A stretch of 64,000 bases of DNA from Bacteroides sedimenti (GTDB taxonomy: Bacteria > Bacteroidota > Bacteroidia > Bacteroidales > Bacteroidaceae), in the NCBI RefSeq assembly GCF_040365225.1, contig NZ_AP028055.1:1488001-1552000 (forward strand), in the 5' to 3' direction. Below the pieces are notes generated by a model, which made no database searches, was not told the origin of the DNA, and saw only the letters and a list, made by a program, of their open reading frames with translations. Below are positions 26,822-35,420 of this stretch, piece after piece; the first letter of the stretch is position 1; each line of letters starts with the position of its first letter. Position numbers and translations under genes: made by a program.

Positions 26822-28987
26822 ATGAATAAATTAAAGACTACTCTGTTCGCACTGATAGTGCTGACATTTGTATCTGCAAGAGCAGATGAAGGTATGTGGC
26901 TTCTACAGTTAATGAAGGAACAACATTCCATTGACATGATGAAGAAGCAAGGCTTGCAATTGGAAGCCGACGATTTGTACAATCCAAACGGAGTTTCACT
27001 GAAAGATGCTGTAGGCATTTTCGGAGGAGGCTGTACAGGTGAGATTATTTCTTCTGAAGGGCTGATATTGACTAATCACCATTGTGGATATGGCGCCATT
27101 CAGCAACACAGTTCGGTGGAACACGATTACCTGACTGACGGATTCTGGGCTAAAAGTCGCAAGGAAGAGATTCCAACTCCGGGACTGGCATTCACTTTCA
27201 TCGAAAGAATTGAAGACATTACAGACATCGTAAATGCAAAAATCAAAGCTGGCGAAGTTACCGCAATTAATGCTTTGACTTCAGACTTCCTTGATAAACT
27301 GGCCGGAGAACTGCTGAATAAAAGCGACTTGAAGGGAAAACCGGGAATAAGCGCTCAGGCTCTGCCATTTTACGCAGGCAACAAGTTCTATCTTCTATAT
27401 AAGAAAAGATACAGCGACGTACGCATGGTAGCCGCTCCCCCCTCTTCCATCGGTAAGTTTGGCGGTGAAACTGATAACTGGATGTGGCCTCGTCATACCG
27501 GCGACTTCTCCATGTTCCGTATTTATGCAAATGCAAACGGCGAGCCTGCTGAATACAGTCCAAACAATGTTCCGTTAAAATGCAAAAAACATTTAGCAAT
27601 CTCCCTGAAAGGAATTGAAGAAGGAGATTACGCCATGATTATGGGCTTTCCGGGAAGCACTTCACGTTACCTAACCGCATCGGAAGTAAAGGAACGAATG
27701 GATTCCCAGAACGAACCAAGAATCCGAATAAGAGGGGTACGCCAGGATGTTTTAAAAGATGAAATGAACAAGAGCGACAAAGTACGTATTCAATATGCTA
27801 CTAAATATGCACAATCTAGCAACTACTGGAAGAATTCTATCGGAATGAATAAGGCGATTATCGATAACAAGGTAATTGAAACTAAAATTGCTCAGGAAAA
27901 AAGATTCCAGGAATTTGCCAAAGCAAAAGGCAACCAGGAATACATGGCTGTAGTTAAGAGCATTGATGATGCTGTGGAAAAATCTTCTGCATTTAATTAT
28001 CAGTGGACCTGCTTCCGTGAGGTTTTCTTCAGTGGAATTGAATTCGGTGCACCTTACCAATTGTGCGATGCTTTGAAGGAAGCACTTGATAAAAAGGACA
28101 AGGCACAGATTGATTCAAACATCGAAAAAATGAAGCAGGTGTTTGACCAAATTCACAATAAAGATTACGATCATGAGGTAGACCGCAAAGTGGCGAAAGC
28201 TCTCCTGCCTTTGTACGCAGAAATGATTCCGGCCAATCAGCGTCCATCTATCTATTCTTTCATAGAGAAAGAGTTCAAAGGCGATTACAACAAATTTGTA
28301 GATGCTTGCTACAACAATTCCATATTTGCAAGCAAGGCCAATTTCGACCAGTTCATCAAGAACCCGAATAAAAAGGCTTTGGAGAAGGATTTGATGATTA
28401 AATTCGTTCGTTCTAAATACGAAAAGTATCAAACACTGCTCGACCAACGTTCTCAGTTGATGGAGCCGTTCACACTGCTTCACAAGATCTACGTACGTGG
28501 TTTATGCGAAATGAAGGAACCGGTTCCATCTTATCCGGATGCCAATTTCACCATTCGCCTTACTTACGGAAACGTAAAATCGTACGACCCAAAAGACGGG
28601 GTACACTATAAATACTTCACAACCATGAAAGGTATCATGGAAAAAGAAGACCCCAACAACCGTGAGTTCATTGTTCCTGCTAAACTGAAAGAACTATATA
28701 ACAATAAAGACTTCGGACGTTATGCCATGAAGAACGGTGAAATGCCGGTTTGCTTCCTTTCTACCAACGACATTACAGGAGGTAACTCCGGTAGTCCGGT
28801 TATCAATGGTAAAGGCGAACTTATAGGCTGTGCCTTCGACGGAAACTGGGAATCATTAAGCGGTGACATCAATTTCGATAACGATCTGCAGAGATGTATC
28901 TGTGTGGACATCCGCTATGTGCTGTTCATCATCGAAAAAATGGGTAACAGCAAACACCTGATTGACGAAATGACAATTCTTGAATAA
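26822..28987 (+). CDS. dpp7: S46 dipeptidyl-peptidase, DPP7-type specificity
   Basis: This 721-residue secreted serine exopeptidase removes dipeptides from peptide N-termini. It has a signal peptide (1-21, ending SARA), the catalytic His block LTNHHCGYG, and nucleophile Ser656 in TGGNSGSPV. The S1-pocket residue 18 positions after the serine is Gly674 (FDGNWE), corresponding to Gly673, which is described for DPP7 and gives preference for hydrophobic P1 residues. It is the first gene of an operon with a DPP11-type paralogue 16 nt downstream. Substrate preference is inferred from that residue. Confidence 0.9.
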   Translation: MNKLKTTLFALIVLTFVSARADEGMWLLQLMKEQHSIDMMKKQGLQLEADDLYNPNGVSLKDAVGIFGGGCTGEIISSEGLILTNHHCGYGAIQQHSSVEHDYLTDGFWAKSRKEEIPTPGLAFTFIERIEDITDIVNAKIKAGEVTAINALTSDFLDKLAGELLNKSDLKGKPGISAQALPFYAGNKFYLLYKKRYSDVRMVAAPPSSIGKFGGETDNWMWPRHTGDFSMFRIYANANGEPAEYSPNNVPLKCKKHLAISLKGIEEGDYAMIMGFPGSTSRYLTASEVKERMDSQNEPRIRIRGVRQDVLKDEMNKSDKVRIQYATKYAQSSNYWKNSIGMNKAIIDNKVIETKIAQEKRFQEFAKAKGNQEYMAVVKSIDDAVEKSSAFNYQWTCFREVFFSGIEFGAPYQLCDALKEALDKKDKAQIDSNIEKMKQVFDQIHNKDYDHEVDRKVAKALLPLYAEMIPANQRPSIYSFIEKEFKGDYNKFVDACYNNSIFASKANFDQFIKNPNKKALEKDLMIKFVRSKYEKYQTLLDQRSQLMEPFTLLHKIYVRGLCEMKEPVPSYPDANFTIRLTYGNVKSYDPKDGVHYKYFTTMKGIMEKEDPNNREFIVPAKLKELYNNKDFGRYAMKNGEMPVCFLSTNDITGGNSGSPVINGKGELIGCAFDGNWESLSGDINFDNDLQRCICVDIRYVLFIIEKMGNSKHLIDEMTILE

Positions 28988-29003
28988 GAACAATTACTAT
29001 TTT

Positions 29004-31166
29004 ATGAAGAAATTATTATTGGCAATATCCGCATTCTTTACCTTTATGGGCAGTCATGCCCATGAGGGGATGTGGATGCTGCCCGATTTGAAAGAGCAGA
29101 ATGCAGCTGCCATGTACGAACTGGGATTACTGATTCCAGTTGATTCAGTTTATAACCCCAATGGCATCAGCATTAAGGATGCTGTGGTACACTTTGGTGG
29201 TGGCTGTACTGGCGAGATTATCTCATCCGAAGGATTGGTACTGACCAATCATCACTGCGGATATAGCTACATTCAGCAGCACAGTTCCGTAGAGCATGAC
29301 TACCTGACCGACGGATTCTGGGCAATGAACCGCCAACAGGAACTCCCTTGCAAAGGACTGACTGTGACATTTATTGATAAAATCCTTGATGTGACGCCTT
29401 ATGTACAGGATTGCCTGAAGAAAGACGAAGACCCGGAAGGAATCAATTACCTGTCTCCCAAATACCTGGAAACAGTAGCCAAGCGATTTGCAGAGGAGAA
29501 CAAGATTGAGCAGACACCCTCAACCACTCTGGAACTAAAGGCTTTCTACGGAGGAAACAAATATTACCTCTTCGTGAAGACCGTATATAAGGATATCCGC
29601 ATGGTTGGGGCACCTCCCTCTTCTATCGGCAAGTTTGGTGCTGATACGGACAACTGGATGTGGCCCCGCCAAACAGGCGACTTCTCCATCTTCCGCATCT
29701 ATGCCGACAAAGATGGAAAATCGGCTGAATATTCGCAGGATAATGTTCCGTTGAAAGTGAAGAAACACTTCACACTTAACATCAGCGGAGTGAAAGAGGG
29801 CGACTTTACCGTTACTATGGGATTCCCGGGGCGCAACTGGCGATACATGATTTCAGACGAAGTGGAAGAGCGTATGCAGACAACCAACTTTGCCCGCGAC
29901 ACCATCCGCGGTATCCGTCAGGCGGCAATGATGGAAGAGATGCAGAAAGACCCGGCCGTACGTATTCAGTATGCCAGCAAATATGCCTCTTCGGCCAACT
30001 ACTGGAAAAATGCCATCGGCATGAACGAAGGGTTGCTTCGTCTTAAAGTGCTCGACACCAAGAAGGAACAGCAAGAGAAGCTTCTGGCTTACGGACGTGC
30101 GCACAATGATAATTCTTATCAGCAAGCCTTCGACCAGATACGCGATATCGTTGCCAAAAGAAGAGATGCAACCTATCACCAGCAAATTCTACTGGAGGCT
30201 CTTTCAACCGGAACCGAATTTTCTAAAGTTCCTTCTGTTTCAGCTCTGCTCGAAGCCCTGAAAAAGAAAGACCAGACAGCAATCGAGACAGAAAAAGAGG
30301 CTTTGAAGAAAGCTGCGGAGAACTATTTCAATAAGGACTACAGTCCCGCGGTAGACAGAAAAGTATCGAAAGAGATGTTGAAAGTCTATGCCGCGTTGAT
30401 TCCTCAAGGAAAAAGAATCTCCATCTTCAATGCCATCGAAAATCAGTTCAAAGGAAACACTGCTGCTTTTGTTGATGCATGTTTCAACAACTCCATCTTC
30501 GGCTCGAAGGAGAATTTCGATAAATTCATCAACAAGCCCGGCATCAATAAGTTGGAAAAAGACTTGATGGTACAATACAGCCTCTCGGTTGCAGAAGGGC
30601 TGAAGCAAACAGCCAATGAAATGAAGGAGATGGACAAATCCTACTCGGCAGCTCATAAAACATGGGTGAAAGGAATGATGGAACTGAGAAAATCAGAAGG
30701 ATTGGCCATCTATCCCGATGCAAACTCTACACTGCGACTAACCTACGGACAGGTACTTCCTTACGAACCTGCCGACGGTATTGTGTACAACTACTATACC
30801 ACACTGAAAGGGGTAATGCAGAAAGAGGACCCAAACAACTGGGAGTTCGTGGTACCTGCCAAACTGAAGGAACTCTACGAAAAGAAGGACTTTGGGCGCT
30901 ATGCGATGAAGAACGGAGAGATGCCCGTCTGCTTTATAACCAATACCGATAACACCGGCGGAAACTCAGGAAGTCCGGTATTCAATGGCAAAGGAGAACT
31001 GATTGGCACCGCGTTCGACCGCAACTATGAGGGATTGACTGGCGATATCGCTTTCCGCCCCTCTTCACAAAGAGCTGCCGTGGTTGATATCCGATACACA
31101 CTTTTCATCATCGATAAGTTTGCCGGAGCATCGCATCTAATTAAAGAGATGACCATCAAGGAATGA
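29004..31166 (+). CDS. dpp11: S46 dipeptidyl-peptidase, DPP11-type specificity
   Basis: This 720-residue paralogue of the preceding enzyme has signal peptide MKKLLLAISAFFTFMGSHA. The His block is LTNHHCGYS, and with the ATG at 29004 the nucleophile is Ser655 and the S1-pocket residue is Arg673 (FDRNYE). These are exactly the numbers reported for Porphyromonas DPP11, where Arg673 selects Asp/Glu at P1. The match also supports this start over the frame-open ATG at 28980, which overlaps dpp7. Together the pair should clip dipeptides ending in hydrophobic or acidic residues. Confidence 0.9.
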   Translation: MKKLLLAISAFFTFMGSHAHEGMWMLPDLKEQNAAAMYELGLLIPVDSVYNPNGISIKDAVVHFGGGCTGEIISSEGLVLTNHHCGYSYIQQHSSVEHDYLTDGFWAMNRQQELPCKGLTVTFIDKILDVTPYVQDCLKKDEDPEGINYLSPKYLETVAKRFAEENKIEQTPSTTLELKAFYGGNKYYLFVKTVYKDIRMVGAPPSSIGKFGADTDNWMWPRQTGDFSIFRIYADKDGKSAEYSQDNVPLKVKKHFTLNISGVKEGDFTVTMGFPGRNWRYMISDEVEERMQTTNFARDTIRGIRQAAMMEEMQKDPAVRIQYASKYASSANYWKNAIGMNEGLLRLKVLDTKKEQQEKLLAYGRAHNDNSYQQAFDQIRDIVAKRRDATYHQQILLEALSTGTEFSKVPSVSALLEALKKKDQTAIETEKEALKKAAENYFNKDYSPAVDRKVSKEMLKVYAALIPQGKRISIFNAIENQFKGNTAAFVDACFNNSIFGSKENFDKFINKPGINKLEKDLMVQYSLSVAEGLKQTANEMKEMDKSYSAAHKTWVKGMMELRKSEGLAIYPDANSTLRLTYGQVLPYEPADGIVYNYYTTLKGVMQKEDPNNWEFVVPAKLKELYEKKDFGRYAMKNGEMPVCFITNTDNTGGNSGSPVFNGKGELIGTAFDRNYEGLTGDIAFRPSSQRAAVVDIRYTLFIIDKFAGASHLIKEMTIKE

Positions 31167-31191
31167 CCTGAATCATCCAAATAAGAATAGG

Positions 31192-31302
31192 GCATCTTTT
31201 TCGAGATTTCCATTTTTGAAATTCTAAAAGAGATGCTCATAATGAAAAGCCCCTTATTTTACTCTATTCAATCCAAGAAAGAGTCAAAATAAGGGGCTTT
31301 TT
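31192..31302 (+). terminator. Two tandem hairpins ending the dpp operon
   Basis: The first hairpin pairs GCATCTTTTT with AAAAGAGATGC (about 31192-31237). The second is stronger: AAAAGCCCCTTATTTT then ACTCT (31245-31265) pair with AGAGT then AAAATAAGGGGCTTTT (31280-31302), followed by TTATATCC. The second is a good intrinsic terminator and works in both directions. Confidence 0.85.
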
Positions 31303-31797
31303 ATATCCATCTATCCAACGAACTCAAGATTCCTCACCCACTTGACATCTTTTATTATTGCTATCTGATAAACCTACTTAACTAATTGATTGATAGATAT
31401 GTTTTGGATAGTAAGCCCCGCTTACTAGAAAACGGCATAACAAATTGTAAATTAATAGATTAGATACTATTCTAAAAAAATTTACCTGACAAGAATGATC
31501 TTTTATCTCAGAGTCTACATTGTTGGCGATTCTTCTTTTTTCTCATTCCTCTCCCCTTGTTATCTCATATCCCCGGCTAATATATTTTTTTAGAAATAGC
31601 CAAGCCGTTTAAAATGGACAAGCTCCTTAAAATAAAACACATTCAAGCATGACGCCCACACAGAATATGCAAAATCGTGCAGTATCTTCCAAACATCTGT
31701 AATCGGTTTTACAACTCATAAAATAACAATTGCTCTTTATAAGCAATAAAATCCTTCTAAATGGTCAAGAGATTATTATTTGCCGTTGTGTTTACGT
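31303..31797. other. Intergenic DNA without recognisable genes
   Basis: This AT-rich stretch lies between the dpp terminator and the 23-bp array. No ORF, RNA gene or repeat was identified. Confidence 0.4.
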
Positions 31798-31881
31798 CCG
31801 TACACCCGGATGTACACCATCTGTACATCCGGATGGACGCTACCCGTACATCCGGGAGGACAGGGCGGGTAGACCCGGATA
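31798..31881. repeat. Tandem array, exact 23-bp period (locus B)
   Basis: Four related 15-mers, CCGTACACCCGGATG, CTGTACATCCGGATG, CCGTACATCCGGGAG and GGGTAGACCCGGATA, start at 31798, 31821, 31844 and 31867, exactly 23 bp apart. The 8-nt intervals are not conserved. The block is GC-rich against AT-rich surroundings and lies in a convergent gap between dpp11 and the HicB-like gene. Confidence 0.85.
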
Positions 31882-31925
31882 GAGAAAGGAATTCATCTAA
31901 TCAAAAATCAGATTTTACGTAATAA

Positions 31926-32108
31926 TCAGACGAATTCGTCTACCAGATACATCCAATGGATATAGTCATTTATTGTTTCCTGAAGAGAATCGAGGGCCTC
32001 TTCGGGAGTATCTCCATGTACCATACACTGCATATTCCAGGAGAGGTAAGCGCAGTATCCACCATCGGTGGTACGCTCTATAACGTAATCTTCTTTATTC
32101 AGTTTCAT
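31926..32108 (-). CDS. HicB-like small protein
   Basis: This 60-residue protein matches the partial RNase-H-like fold of HicB antitoxins: YVIERTTDGGYCAYLSWNMQCMVHGDTPEEALDSLQETI. It lacks a C-terminal DNA-binding domain. I chose the ATG at 32108, since the open frame extends upstream into the previous gene. No HicA-like partner is adjacent, so a toxin-antitoxin role is doubtful. It follows the glycosyltransferase gene by 7 nt in the same orientation. Confidence 0.75.
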   Translation of the reverse strand: MKLNKEDYVIERTTDGGYCAYLSWNMQCMVHGDTPEEALDSLQETINDYIHWMYLVDEFV

Positions 32109-32115
32109 AGTTACA

Positions 32116-33228
32116 TCAATTAAAAAATGCAGGAATGGCAAGTGTCAGCCTATGGTCGGTACTTTTTTCAAGTTCCTCTATAAGAAGTCGTTCGCAACTG
32201 TTTACCCAGTAAACAAAAGAACGATTGGGTATATAATCTTCCGAGAACTCAACCAAACGGTCCAACTCAAAAGAGTCGGCCATTATTCCGGCTCCTGCCC
32301 TGGCAGCATCATATGCATTGCAATCCTGCTCAATATGTGCCGGAACCATCAGCACCGGTTTTCCCAGATACATTGCTTCGCACACCGATTCAAACCCGGC
32401 TGTGGTGGCATATGCCCGACAACCGCTCATATACTCCAGAAATTTCACATCGTTCAGTGCATGAAAAGAGAGATTCTCCGTTACCTGCATCTCTTCGGGA
32501 GCATCGGGTTTGTCCCAGAAAAAGTGCAAAGGCTGCTCCGGATGGTTAAAATGATAGGAAAGCACATGGTCGGCATAGCCGGCATTCACCATATATCCGT
32601 GAATATAATCGCCTTGCTTCGGCTGAAGAGAAAAAATTTCACGACGCAGCAGCGGAGGAACCACCTTGATATTGAGGTGCATATCGTCATCCATCTTCGA
32701 GAAAGAGAGGGCAAGTCTTTTAGAACAGCCTATGCTGGTAAGGCGGGTAAAGAAGCGAAGCATCATGAGACTGAAAGGGCTTTTCCTTGGAAATTCAAAA
32801 TCCTTATGCAGAAAAAGATATTGATGCCCGATGCACACATAGGGAATCCGGGGACGCAGGAAAGTGTAAGTTAATCCTGTGAGAAGTTCGTAGAAGTTTA
32901 TAACAACGTCGGCGCCGGATTCGTCTATGCGCTGCTTGATATATTGCATACTTTTAAGATATGCCGGCAGATGAAGCAGGTTATAAGCCACGCTTCGCCC
33001 TAGGTGAACACGCTTATTTTGTGCGGATGGAAGGAAATTCGGACTGATAAACCGCTTAACTGGCGCTTTGATATTCCGGTTGAAGAATCCCGGAAGCGAC
33101 CGTGACGAGCTTTTACCAACTAGTACCTCCACCACTTCGTGACCGTTCTTCAACAACATCTCTTCCAGGGTGATGGCTTGTGTAAAATGCCCTCTACCCT
33201 CTCCTTGTACTATGAACAGGAATTTCAT
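32116..33228 (-). CDS. Glycosyltransferase, GT28/MGT-like (GT-B fold)
   Basis: This 370-residue protein has the N-terminal GT-B pattern FIVQGEGRGHFTQAITLEEMLLKNGHEV and a C-terminal donor-binding pattern TTAGFESVCEAMYLGKPVLMVPAHIEQDCNAYDAARAGAG, as in MurG- and UGT-like enzymes. Acceptor and sugar are unknown. It overlaps the upstream metallophosphatase gene by 4 nt, suggesting a shared role in envelope lipid or glycan metabolism. Confidence 0.85.
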   Translation of the reverse strand: MKFLFIVQGEGRGHFTQAITLEEMLLKNGHEVVEVLVGKSSSRSLPGFFNRNIKAPVKRFISPNFLPSAQNKRVHLGRSVAYNLLHLPAYLKSMQYIKQRIDESGADVVINFYELLTGLTYTFLRPRIPYVCIGHQYLFLHKDFEFPRKSPFSLMMLRFFTRLTSIGCSKRLALSFSKMDDDMHLNIKVVPPLLRREIFSLQPKQGDYIHGYMVNAGYADHVLSYHFNHPEQPLHFFWDKPDAPEEMQVTENLSFHALNDVKFLEYMSGCRAYATTAGFESVCEAMYLGKPVLMVPAHIEQDCNAYDAARAGAGIMADSFELDRLVEFSEDYIPNRSFVYWVNSCERLLIEELEKSTDHRLTLAIPAFFN

Positions 33229-34025
33229 GATGCAATGCAGATTTCGTCAATTACCTCTTCTCGGTTTGCCTCCATCAGCATTCCTTCATAATAACGAACG
33301 CTCCAGTTTCCTTTTTCATCCTCAACCAGAGCCGAAAGCGTTTCAACCCAATCGCCGGAATTCAGGTAATGAATCTCTTCGTAAAACCTGTTCTCGGGAT
33401 GGTGAATATGTCCGCAGATAATGCCGTTGCACCGCTTTATGCGAGCCAATTCCACTAGTTCCTTTTCAAAATCGGAGATATAAGATACCGCCGATTTTAC
33501 TTTCTGTTTTACGGATTGTGAAAGCGAGTAGTAAGGTTTACCCTTCTTTACCCTTCGGGCATTGTATATTTTGTTCAGCCACAGCAGGAAGGAGTATCCC
33601 ACATCGCCCAGTTTGGCCAGCCATTTCATCTGGGTGGTTACTGAGTCGAACACATCTCCGTGAGTAACGTAATAGCGTTTTCCGTGACTTTCGTGTGTAT
33701 AGTCTTTTACAATTTTAAGGTTATAGAGTGTCAGCGGAGCCAGATTATCGAGAAAGTCGTCGTGATTACCACGTACATAGATAACTTCCGTTCCGAAGTT
33801 CTCCATCATTTTCATAATCACTTTAAAGAATTGCGTGTGTTTGGCTTTCCATTTGTTGAGTCCGCCTTTCTGCAACTGCCAGCCATCAATGATGTCTCCG
33901 TTCAGAATAAGCTTATCACAATTGATCGATTTAAGGAAGGAGCTCACCTCTTCAGTTTTTGAATGAGCTGTTCCTAGGTGAATGTCCGAAAGAACTACGG
34001 TAGGATAATAAGTACGTAATTGCAT
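33225..34025 (-). CDS. Calcineurin-like metallophosphatase, LpxH-like
   Basis: This 266-residue protein has the dimetal phosphoesterase motifs in order: LSDIHLG, LNGDIIDGW, VRGNHDD and CGHIHHPE. It resembles UDP-2,3-diacylglucosamine diphosphatase (LpxH/LpxG-like, lipid A pathway), but the substrate cannot be fixed from sequence. I chose the ATG at 34025 (MQLRTYYPTVVLSDIHLG) instead of the longer frame at 34049, because the motif spacing then matches the family. It is the first gene of the three-gene minus-strand cluster. Confidence 0.85.
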   Translation of the reverse strand: MQLRTYYPTVVLSDIHLGTAHSKTEEVSSFLKSINCDKLILNGDIIDGWQLQKGGLNKWKAKHTQFFKVIMKMMENFGTEVIYVRGNHDDFLDNLAPLTLYNLKIVKDYTHESHGKRYYVTHGDVFDSVTTQMKWLAKLGDVGYSFLLWLNKIYNARRVKKGKPYYSLSQSVKQKVKSAVSYISDFEKELVELARIKRCNGIICGHIHHPENRFYEEIHYLNSGDWVETLSALVEDEKGNWSVRYYEGMLMEANREEVIDEICIAS

Positions 34026-34119
34026 AATCTTTTGTTTTTTGCTACACAAAAGTCATGCAATTACATTACAATCAGGTTAATACAGAATTACTTTCCTGTT
34101 AAGTTATTTAATTTTAAGA

Positions 34120-35043
34120 TTATAGCCAGCGCTTCTTTCTGAAAATCCATAAGAATCCGCCGCATATCAAAACAGATATGCCAAATACAAAAGCGAATCC
34201 CCAGTTTGTATCTTCCATCCCGTTTTTTATGTTCATTCCAAACATGCTCGAAATCAATGTGGGAAACATAAGAATAATCGAAATGGATGTCAACATCCGC
34301 ATGATGCTGTTCACGTTATTGCTGATTATCGAAGAATAAGCATCCATCATTCCGCTCAGGATATTGCTGTAGATGTTGGCCGATTCATGAGCCTGTTTTA
34401 GTTCAATCTCCACATCTTCAATCAGTTCCACGTCAAGTTCATCTACCGGAAGTTTGAATTTAAGTCTGGAAAGCAGAATTTCGTTACCTTTCAGCGAGGT
34501 GATAAAGAACGTCAGGCAATTTTCCAGGTGGAAAAGGCTCAGCAATTCTTTATTCTCAATCGAACGTTCCAGGTCTCTCTTCACTGCCTCAATCCGTTGA
34601 TTGATAATTTTCAGCGACTTCAGGTACCATACCGATGAGGAAAGGAAAAGCTTAAAGATAAGGTCCACCGTATCAGTGAATCCCATATTTTTCCGACGGT
34701 AAAACGTCAGGAAATCTTTTAGCATATTCGTTTGATAATGGCAAATGGAAATGCAGATGTTATCCTTGAAAAGAATACCGAGTGGCACCGTAATAAAAGG
34801 AACTTTAGAATCGTCTTGTCTGTGAGGAATTCTTAAAATGATAAATGTCCATTCATCTTCTGTTTCCACACGCGGACGTTCATCAATATCGGCAATATCC
34901 GAAAGGAAATATTCTGGAACTTTTAATGTATTTTGTAAGTACGCATAGTCTTCAGCATCAGGACACTCTATTTTAACCCAGCAGTTTGGTTCCCATTGAG
35001 AAAGAGCTTCTAAGCCATAGCTACCTCTTAGAAAAGTTTTCAT
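34120..35043 (-). CDS. corA: CorA family divalent cation channel
   Basis: This 307-residue CorA-type Mg2+/Co2+ channel has a large cytoplasmic N-terminal domain, the selectivity motif GMN at 269-271 (SSMFGMNI), and two C-terminal transmembrane helices (about 250-272 and 285-303). The length is typical. Upstream on the same strand are a strong Shine-Dalgarno (GGAGGG), competing hairpins and a mini-ORF, suggesting translational control. It is divergent from the MgtE_N/CBS plus Nramp-related operon, forming a magnesium-type locus. Confidence 0.93.
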   Translation of the reverse strand: MKTFLRGSYGLEALSQWEPNCWVKIECPDAEDYAYLQNTLKVPEYFLSDIADIDERPRVETEDEWTFIILRIPHRQDDSKVPFITVPLGILFKDNICISICHYQTNMLKDFLTFYRRKNMGFTDTVDLIFKLFLSSSVWYLKSLKIINQRIEAVKRDLERSIENKELLSLFHLENCLTFFITSLKGNEILLSRLKFKLPVDELDVELIEDVEIELKQAHESANIYSNILSGMMDAYSSIISNNVNSIMRMLTSISIILMFPTLISSMFGMNIKNGMEDTNWGFAFVFGISVLICGGFLWIFRKKRWL

Positions 35044-35048
35044 GTTTT

Positions 35049-35098
35049 ACCCTCCATTCATTACGAACAAAGGATTCAGTCACGAAAGACCTTTGTTC
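35049..35098 (-). promoter_or_regulatory. Competing hairpins in the corA leader, masking the Shine-Dalgarno
   Basis: Read on the minus strand. Stem 1 pairs GAACAAAGG (35090-35098) with CCTTTGTTC (35065-35073), 9 bp with a 16-nt loop. The alternative stem pairs ATCCTTT (35069-35075) with the Shine-Dalgarno segment GGAGGGT (35049-35055), 7 bp including three G-U pairs. The two stems share CCTTT and exclude each other. The Shine-Dalgarno is 6 nt from the corA ATG. Confidence 0.6.
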
Positions 35099-35103
35099 AG
35101 ATG

Positions 35104-35130
35104 TTAATTCTTACTATGATAATCGTCCAT
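35104..35130 (-). CDS. Putative leader peptide of corA (MDDYHSKN)
   Basis: This eight-codon ORF on the minus strand has its stop 5 nt before hairpin arm 1 of the corA leader. Its start context AAAATGGACGA is identical over 11 nt to that of the leader ORF at 35377 on the other strand. The first residues are acidic (D2, D3). It is too short to be judged by coding statistics; the call rests on position, the paired twin and the attenuator-like geometry. Confidence 0.55.
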   Translation of the reverse strand: MDDYHSKN

Positions 35131-35155
35131 TTTATATTGAGAATGATTTCAGCTG

Positions 35156-35173
35156 CAAAAGTAGACAAATATA
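35156..35173 (-). promoter_or_regulatory. Putative -7 boxes of corA (TACTTTTG and TATATTTG)
   Basis: Read on the minus strand, TATATTTG (35166-35173) and TACTTTTG (35156-35163) both fit TAnnTTTG. The second continues as TACTTTTGC, the same nine bases as the divergent promoter at 35340. It lies 25 nt before the leader ORF. Confidence 0.6.
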
Positions 35174-35339
35174 CTCAATTTCCAATACAATTCTTAAAAA
35201 AACATTTTCAAATTAAATTATTCTTATTTTATAAAAAGAGCGCCTGCTTATAACTTTTAACATAATACAGATGACAATATTTAACTCTTCTTGTTAGTAT
35301 AAAAAAGGATAATTGTTTTTCTGTTTAACCAAAAGGAAG

Positions 35340-35347
35340 TACTTTTG
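35340..35347 (+). promoter_or_regulatory. Putative -7 box (TACTTTTG) of the MgtE_N/CBS-Nramp operon
   Basis: TACTTTTG fits the consensus and lies 29 nt before the leader ORF ATG at 35377 and 140 nt before the first transporter-gene ATG at 35488, implying a long 5' leader. Confidence 0.65.
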
Positions 35348-35376
35348 CGCCACTAAAAAATCAATTTCATACAAAA

Positions 35377-35418
35377 ATGGACGAAGGCCCTGCGGATATA
35401 TTAAAATTAGAGTATTAA
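35377..35418 (+). CDS. Putative Mg-sensing leader peptide (MDEGPADILKLEY)
   Basis: This 13-codon ORF has an acidic, proline-containing N-terminus (D2, E3, P5, D7). It recalls E. coli MgtL, whose N-terminal acidic/proline stretch destabilises the translating ribosome at low Mg2+ and thereby raises mgtA expression. The stop is 2 nt before the first hairpin arm that controls access to the downstream Shine-Dalgarno. A twin mini-ORF with the same start context precedes corA. Confidence 0.65.
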   Translation: MDEGPADILKLEY

Positions 35419-35420
35419 CC

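Noticed and set aside
31798..31881. Possible CRISPR array at the 23-bp repeats (also loci C and D)
   Set aside because: Conserved cores are only 7-15 bp with 8-15 nt intervals, there are no cas genes, and the cores themselves vary. These dimensions do not fit CRISPR.
35174..35376. M-box or other Mg2+ riboswitch upstream of the transporters
   Set aside because: I could not find the conserved multi-helix M-box core. The short leader with two exclusive stems explains the region better.
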